Below are positions 58,995 through 64,000 of a stretch of DNA of 64,000 bases, one piece after another (the stretch's first letter is position 1; the number at the start of each line of letters is the position of its first letter). Both the position numbers and the translations under genes were made by a program. The stretch spans positions 1 through 64,000 of the forward strand of contig JAGHUM010000001.1 of NCBI GenBank assembly GCA_018064855.1. Reading direction: 5' to 3'. The stretch is from Candidatus Physcocola equi. Its GTDB lineage: Bacteria; Bacteroidota; Bacteroidia; Bacteroidales; Paludibacteraceae. The notes beneath the pieces are model-generated. The model ran no database searches and was not told where the DNA came from. It worked only from the letters and a program-made list of their open reading frames with translations.

Positions 58995-61900
58995 ATGAAA
59001 ATACATAAAATTTTGCTTTCTTTAGCGCTTGTCATGAGCGCTGTGGGAACAGCATTTTCCCAATCGATGATTATTACCGGAGGTAATGACCATGGTATTG
59101 CTTTGTGTAATAAGGGCCAGATCCTGGCGTGGGGGTACAATGCTGGAAACCGTTTGTGTTTGCTTGACGCTAATGATGCGGGTAAATCTGTAGTGTCATC
59201 TCCAAGTTTGGTAAATACTGGTAATTTGACATTCTCTATGCTTTCTGCAGGATCGGGCGGTCATAGCGTGGCACTTTCTTGTAACAAGGTGGTTTATTGC
59301 TGGGGTGGTAATGACTTCGGCCAATGTGGTCGTCCTGCAGGTGGTGAAGGCTCATACATTGAAGGCGGCAAACCGGTTCCTGTGTATAAAGGAGAAACAG
59401 AAGTTGGTTACGACGAAGATGGAAAGGAAGGTGGTGAGTATTTGGGTAATGTGAAATATATTACGGCTACTACTGCAGCGTCTTTGGCCATCTTGGACGA
59501 CGGTACAGGACGTGTTGTCATTTGGGGTGGTAATATGTCTGGTGGTGGTGGTGTAATTGAAACACCATCTTATACACCAGTGTTTGTTCGTGATGCAAAT
59601 GGTGATCCTATAAAAAATGTAATTCATATAACAGGTGGAGACAACAACGTCATGCTTATCGTAGGTTCTTCTCCGGAAGACAAGGTGGGCACTGTGTATT
59701 CAATCGGTAACTGGAATGGACGTGGTGGTAATGGCCAGGCTTCTTCATTTACCGCAGCTCCAGTAGAAATCGGAGACGGTACCGGCAAGAAAAGTTCAAA
59801 AAAGAACTTGACTAATGTGCGTAACTGTGGTATTGCTGACGTAGGCGCGTTTGCTGTGGATGGCACAACCGGTTATGTGTATGGCTGGGGTAATGGTGGC
59901 TGGGGCTGTATGAACGGTCTTAAAAACAACAACACCAGCACTTATGCTGAAAAAGTGATTTCGGGTGAATATGAAACGATTTCAGGAGAACCATATTTGA
60001 CTAATGTCACACAGGTTATTGGTGGTAACGGATGTGGCACTGCGGTAACCAGCGAAGGTTATGTGCTTTTCTGGGGTAATAATACTGCTGCAGACGGAAC
60101 AACTCGTAGTGGTGGTGTGGCCCCTAATTCGTCAGTTGGAGAAAGTACCTGTAAATCAGGTCCTGTTTTTGCTAATTATTGTGCTGGAGAACATGGTTAT
60201 TCTAAAGAAACACGTGTGGACGATGCTATTGCAATTGCTCGTGGAGACCTTTATGGTTTTATGGTGAATGCTGATGGTAAGTTCTATGCCTGGGGCTCAA
60301 CTGCACGTCCTGGGACTGGAGCTCCAGCCCATGTCGGTAACTTGGGTATCGGAAAAGATGAATATGTGAGCACATGTTTCCGTGAAATCGAAATCAACTG
60401 TACTCCGCAGGATATTTGTCCAGAAGCCTTTATGGTGGGTCCTCGTTATAAGTGTCCTGGCGAGCCTGACACATTGTTCTGTGGTTTTACCGCAACAAAG
60501 GGTAGCGAAGATAACTACTATTATCAATGGTCGAAAGATGGTGTGATTCTCAACACCTCGAAACCTACTGACGATAAAGCGACTCGTAAGGCCGATAAAT
60601 ATAATGTGGCTTCTCTCATTATTGATGAAGAGGGTCAATATCGTGTGGATATTATGTACGTTGGTTTGAACGTACCTTGTGACAACTGTCCTGAAACATT
60701 TGCGGAAGTTGAGGTGATCGACATGCAGATGCCTATCGATACGTTGATAAAGACCTCTTGTGTGGCTGAACCGTTGAGCCCTACTGCCGCAGATCAGATT
60801 TGTTACAATTTCTCAGTCAACACTAAGTTCTATAAATCTGGAGCCAATACCTCTTGGCAGGTTTTCTCTAGCAAGGATCCAAAGAAAGGAGAAAAGGGCT
60901 TGTTGGAAAAACCTCTAGATATAAAGGCTGGCGGTGATGGCGAGTTTTGTGTGACTGGAGCGGACGTGACTGTTAACGACAACAAAGATGAGTTGTCTAA
61001 AGATACCACTTATTCTATTTGGTTGGAAGATGTGACCAAACAGGATATGCATATCTACAAAGGTCAGAAAACTACAGGATCTGGCTCATTCCAAAGTTAT
61101 GGTCTTTTGCTTCAGTGCTGGAGTGATGCAGAATTGGCGTCATTTGATTTGGTTTTGAAATCATACAGTGGTACTGCAACTGCAAAAGTTACTCCTACTA
61201 TTTATAAGGCTGTATTGAACGACCAAGGTGAGTACGTGGTTGGCTCTGTTTTCTTGAAGGGTGAGACTCAGACATTGGAGTTTGGCGCTACCGAAACAGC
61301 TGTGACAGTTGACTGTGGCGGCATGAAGTTGACAGGAAACTCTCAGCGTGGTTCAGTTTATGTATTGGGTATGACGTTTGATGGAAACTGTAATATGTCC
61401 CTTTTTGATGTGACTCATGAACAGAACTCACCTTTGTTTGGCACACCTGTAAAAGATGATTTGACCGGTACTGCAGTTTTGGCAATCGGTGCAACTGCTA
61501 ACCAGTACAACAGTATGGCAACCCCAAGTGACAAACTTCCATATGTGAATGTTACCTTCTCGAAGTTGACCGATTACGACTGTGGACGTATCGAATTGAC
61601 TTCTCGTTACTGGTGTCCTCCATGTAATCGTCCTGACAAGTTGACAAATCTTATAGAGACTTCTCACGAAAAATTGAATGCAACGGGAGATACTATCAAA
61701 CTTTGTAAGGAAGATCCAGATGCAGCATTTGAAGTCAATGGTATCACAAAGGCAAGCGATCCTTCTGCTAAGTTCGATATCCTTTGGTATGACGACCCTG
61801 CCATGACCAAAGAATTGAAACTCCCAGAAACAGCGTCTTCTTCAGATTATTCTGTTGCTTGGCTCGATTTGACAGAAGGTGAAAGCAGAACTTATTATGT

Positions 61901-64000
61901 GAAAGTACGCGATCATGACAAGTCTGATGCAAGTTCTTGCTATGTATTCGACAGCATCGTAGTAAAGGCTAATCCTAAGCCTAAGAAAGCTGAATTAGAA
62001 TTTGATCCTTATTGTGAAGGCGCTCTTTCTGATGCAACTGCTGACGCAATGGTAAAGAAAGCGTTTGAAATCGCAGGTTTCATATCAAAAGTTACCAGCC
62101 CTGAAAGTGCTGAAATTACTGCTGCTAATTTTGCAACTGATTTGAAAAACCGTACAGCAGGTGTTCATACCTATGATATCACTCTCGTGGATGAAGAAAC
62201 AGGTTGCGAAAGCGACCCTGCTACTTTCGACATCACTGTAAACGCTATCCCAGATAAACCATTGACAACTGAGTTGGCAATGCTTAAAGCCAACGAAACC
62301 CAGTCGGTTGCTTCTGGTGCGACTATTTTGACAGACCACACTGCAACGTGGTACACAACATCGGATTTGACCGATGGTAATGCTTCTGCTCCTAAACAGG
62401 ATAAGAGCACTGCTGGTACTTATTATTATTATGTAAGCCAAACCTCTCCTGAAGGATGTGTCAGCGATACTGCAACTGTAACGGTAGTAGTGAATGATGC
62501 TCCTAAACCAAATGTTCGCGATACAATCATTTGTGTTGGCGAATTGGTGGATGTGGAAAAACAGGTGACTAAATTGAGTGCGGAATACACACTCAATTGG
62601 TACACTTCGGAAGACGCGGAAAAAGGAACAGGATTGCCATCTATGACTTTCTCAAGAACAACTCCTGGTGTTGAGACTTATTATGTTTCTCAGACAAACA
62701 CTACAACTAATGCTGAAAGTGATAAGAACAAATTCACTGTGGAAGTTCGTGGCGTTGATAAAGCAAAAGTAGAAATCGCAGAAACCACATATTGTAAAGG
62801 AGCCGATGCTGCTAATTTGCAAACAATGGTAAGTGCAGTTTCTAATGAGGCTTCATACCTTTATGCTGATGGTTTTGAATGGACAACCGAAGGTGGTGCT
62901 CCATTGTCTGCAGCCGATATGGTTCCATCTACTGCAGTTGGTGTTTCTACATCATCTATTTTCAACGTAAAACAAACTTACACGATTCCAACGTCTGGTG
63001 ATGTATGTAAGGGCGAAAATGTCCAGGTGACTGTCAATGTTACTGTCGTTGATAAACCTGTAGTTAAACAAGTGAACTACTTGAAGACAGACGCAGCCGA
63101 CAACGGTGGCAAATTCAAGGATTTGCTTAGCCAAAAAGCAGATGCAGCTACTGCATTGACAGGTTGCTCATTGGTTTGGTATGAGGCTGATGGAACTACT
63201 CAAATAACTGGTACACCTGTTCCTCCATACGATCCAAGCTTGGATAAGGATGTTGAACTTTACTACTGGGTTAAGCAGGTAGATGCTAATGGTTGTGAAA
63301 GCGATTTGGAAAAAGTGACAGTAGTCATTTCTTCATCTCCAACACCAGAAGCCATTCATGTGGCATATTGTGAAGGTGACGACTCTGCAACACCGCTTTC
63401 TGCAACTATTGTACCTGCAGATGGTGAAAGTGAAGGAAACTACGAACTTGTTTGGTATAAGGAAAATCCTAACAACAAGACAACTGCTGCCGATAAGGCA
63501 AAATTGGAATTGACTGCCGCACCAACTCCTTCTGTAGAAATCACTGATGGATCGGTAAAACAGATTTATTCTTATTGGGTGGCTCAACGTCACACTGTAA
63601 CAAAGGCTGTCAGCCGTGCTATTGAGGTTTGTGACACAGTCTTCGCAAAACCACAATTGATTACCAAAAATCCTTCACCTGTTTGCTCTCCTGCAACAGT
63701 CAATTTGAAGTCTAAAGAACTTTGGTCTTGTGCTTACCCAGAAGAACTTACTTTGGTGATGGCATGGACTGAAAAAGGACAGTCTAACGAAGTGGAATCT
63801 CCTGAAACAATTGCAAAGAGTGGAACTTATTACGCTCAGGCTTATTTCTTGGTTAGAGGCAAACAGTGTGTATCTAACCTTGGAGAAATTAATGTTGATA
63901 TTCACTTCTTGGAAGGTCTTGCTATCGACGCATCTCTAACAACTTGTCCAGATAAGACTGTTGATCTCAAGGCTGTGACCGATAAAGTCAATCCAAGTGG
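58995..64000 (+). CDS. Giant RCC1-repeat and Ig-like surface protein (partial)
   Basis: The frame is open from ATG 58995 through the window edge: 1668 codons with no stop. A signal peptide ends at FSQ (about residue 23). Residues 25-435 hold RCC1-type beta-propeller repeats (GNDHGIAL, LAWGYNAGN, GGHSVALSC, YCWGGNDFGQCG, VYGWGNGGWGC, VLFWGNN, FYAWGS). After that come many tandem Ig-like modules with the recurring end motif YYVSQ ... GCxSDxATVTV (for example near 62200, 62460 and 63300), as in the Ig_7/CHU_C-linked adhesins of Bacteroidota. It is probably exported by T9SS and anchored at the surface; the C-terminus that would show this lies outside. Cys-rich modules at 435-900 are unassigned. 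Confidence 0.85.
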   Translation, partial: MKIHKILLSLALVMSAVGTAFSQSMIITGGNDHGIALCNKGQILAWGYNAGNRLCLLDANDAGKSVVSSPSLVNTGNLTFSMLSAGSGGHSVALSCNKVVYCWGGNDFGQCGRPAGGEGSYIEGGKPVPVYKGETEVGYDEDGKEGGEYLGNVKYITATTAASLAILDDGTGRVVIWGGNMSGGGGVIETPSYTPVFVRDANGDPIKNVIHITGGDNNVMLIVGSSPEDKVGTVYSIGNWNGRGGNGQASSFTAAPVEIGDGTGKKSSKKNLTNVRNCGIADVGAFAVDGTTGYVYGWGNGGWGCMNGLKNNNTSTYAEKVISGEYETISGEPYLTNVTQVIGGNGCGTAVTSEGYVLFWGNNTAADGTTRSGGVAPNSSVGESTCKSGPVFANYCAGEHGYSKETRVDDAIAIARGDLYGFMVNADGKFYAWGSTARPGTGAPAHVGNLGIGKDEYVSTCFREIEINCTPQDICPEAFMVGPRYKCPGEPDTLFCGFTATKGSEDNYYYQWSKDGVILNTSKPTDDKATRKADKYNVASLIIDEEGQYRVDIMYVGLNVPCDNCPETFAEVEVIDMQMPIDTLIKTSCVAEPLSPTAADQICYNFSVNTKFYKSGANTSWQVFSSKDPKKGEKGLLEKPLDIKAGGDGEFCVTGADVTVNDNKDELSKDTTYSIWLEDVTKQDMHIYKGQKTTGSGSFQSYGLLLQCWSDAELASFDLVLKSYSGTATAKVTPTIYKAVLNDQGEYVVGSVFLKGETQTLEFGATETAVTVDCGGMKLTGNSQRGSVYVLGMTFDGNCNMSLFDVTHEQNSPLFGTPVKDDLTGTAVLAIGATANQYNSMATPSDKLPYVNVTFSKLTDYDCGRIELTSRYWCPPCNRPDKLTNLIETSHEKLNATGDTIKLCKEDPDAAFEVNGITKASDPSAKFDILWYDDPAMTKELKLPETASSSDYSVAWLDLTEGESRTYYVKVRDHDKSDASSCYVFDSIVVKANPKPKKAELEFDPYCEGALSDATADAMVKKAFEIAGFISKVTSPESAEITAANFATDLKNRTAGVHTYDITLVDEETGCESDPATFDITVNAIPDKPLTTELAMLKANETQSVASGATILTDHTATWYTTSDLTDGNASAPKQDKSTAGTYYYYVSQTSPEGCVSDTATVTVVVNDAPKPNVRDTIICVGELVDVEKQVTKLSAEYTLNWYTSEDAEKGTGLPSMTFSRTTPGVETYYVSQTNTTTNAESDKNKFTVEVRGVDKAKVEIAETTYCKGADAANLQTMVSAVSNEASYLYADGFEWTTEGGAPLSAADMVPSTAVGVSTSSIFNVKQTYTIPTSGDVCKGENVQVTVNVTVVDKPVVKQVNYLKTDAADNGGKFKDLLSQKADAATALTGCSLVWYEADGTTQITGTPVPPYDPSLDKDVELYYWVKQVDANGCESDLEKVTVVISSSPTPEAIHVAYCEGDDSATPLSATIVPADGESEGNYELVWYKENPNNKTTAADKAKLELTAAPTPSVEITDGSVKQIYSYWVAQRHTVTKAVSRAIEVCDTVFAKPQLITKNPSPVCSPATVNLKSKELWSCAYPEELTLVMAWTEKGQSNEVESPETIAKSGTYYAQAYFLVRGKQCVSNLGEINVDIHFLEGLAIDASLTTCPDKTVDLKAVTDKVNPS

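Overview
The window looks like chromosomal DNA of a member of the Bacteroidota, most likely order Bacteroidales. The reasons are a type III glutamine synthetase, promoters of the TAnnTTTG type with little Shine-Dalgarno sequence, a Flavobacterium-type aromatic ammonia-lyase, DUF3467/DUF5106/DUF3109 proteins, many SPII lipoproteins, and a modular secreted esterase with a C-terminal T9SS (Por) sorting domain. I cannot name a species. There is no prophage, conjugative element, CRISPR array or rRNA operon. Most of the window is ordinary core genome, with small decayed or mobile pieces between the genes.

Layout. 1-2100: a decayed repeat lipoprotein, a DUF1349 protein, a small Cys-rich secreted protein and a phoU-like remnant. 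2141-6032: glnN, a Fur-family regulator and a YD-repeat protein. 6101-6275: a 175-bp inverted-repeat element. 6593-13122: the leucine operon (leuA-leuC-leuD-citramalate synthase-like-leuB, minus strand) behind a leader peptide and attenuator that can be read directly. 13320-17700: prfA, tRNA-Thr, two secreted proteins, two pseudogenes and tRNA-Asp. 17847-25461: LD-carboxypeptidase and flippase, then divergently two rhomboids and an EEP phosphatase, then thiC and rpsO. 25660-33029: a plus-strand run of rnr, YD-repeat lipoprotein, gamma-carbonic anhydrase, lipid kinase, kdsA, DUF3109 and M16 protease. 33091-40530: transglutaminase-like protein, tRNA-Phe, glutathione peroxidase, a frameshifted membrane protein, a CYTH protein, DUF3467, a DUF5106 thioredoxin protein and aminopeptidase P. 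40657-40831: the second copy of the 175-bp element, inverted. 40894-45021: argS, a TonB receptor and a 49-residue membrane protein. 45028-48451: a four-gene operon (aromatic ammonia-lyase, FabG, ACP, LpxL-like acyltransferase). 48647-50015: rpsT, two identical tRNA-Glu and an arabinose-5-phosphate isomerase-like SIS protein. 50454-58706: the T9SS esterase, an operon of TonB receptor, HMA protein and transglutaminase-like protein, yigZ and a DEAD-box helicase. 58995 to the edge: a giant RCC1/Ig-like surface protein that runs out of the window.

How they fit together. kdsA and the SIS isomerase supply Kdo for LPS, and the flippase and LpxL-like acyltransferase also act on the envelope. The ammonia-lyase operon resembles part of a flexirubin or aryl-polyene pathway but has no ketosynthase or ligase here. 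It is the best candidate for unusual biology. The most complete regulatory structure is the leu attenuator. Several genes are interrupted (two frameshifts at 241-673, one at a T8 run near 36011, one in-frame TGA at 17304-17306). These may be real decay, phase variation or assembly error.
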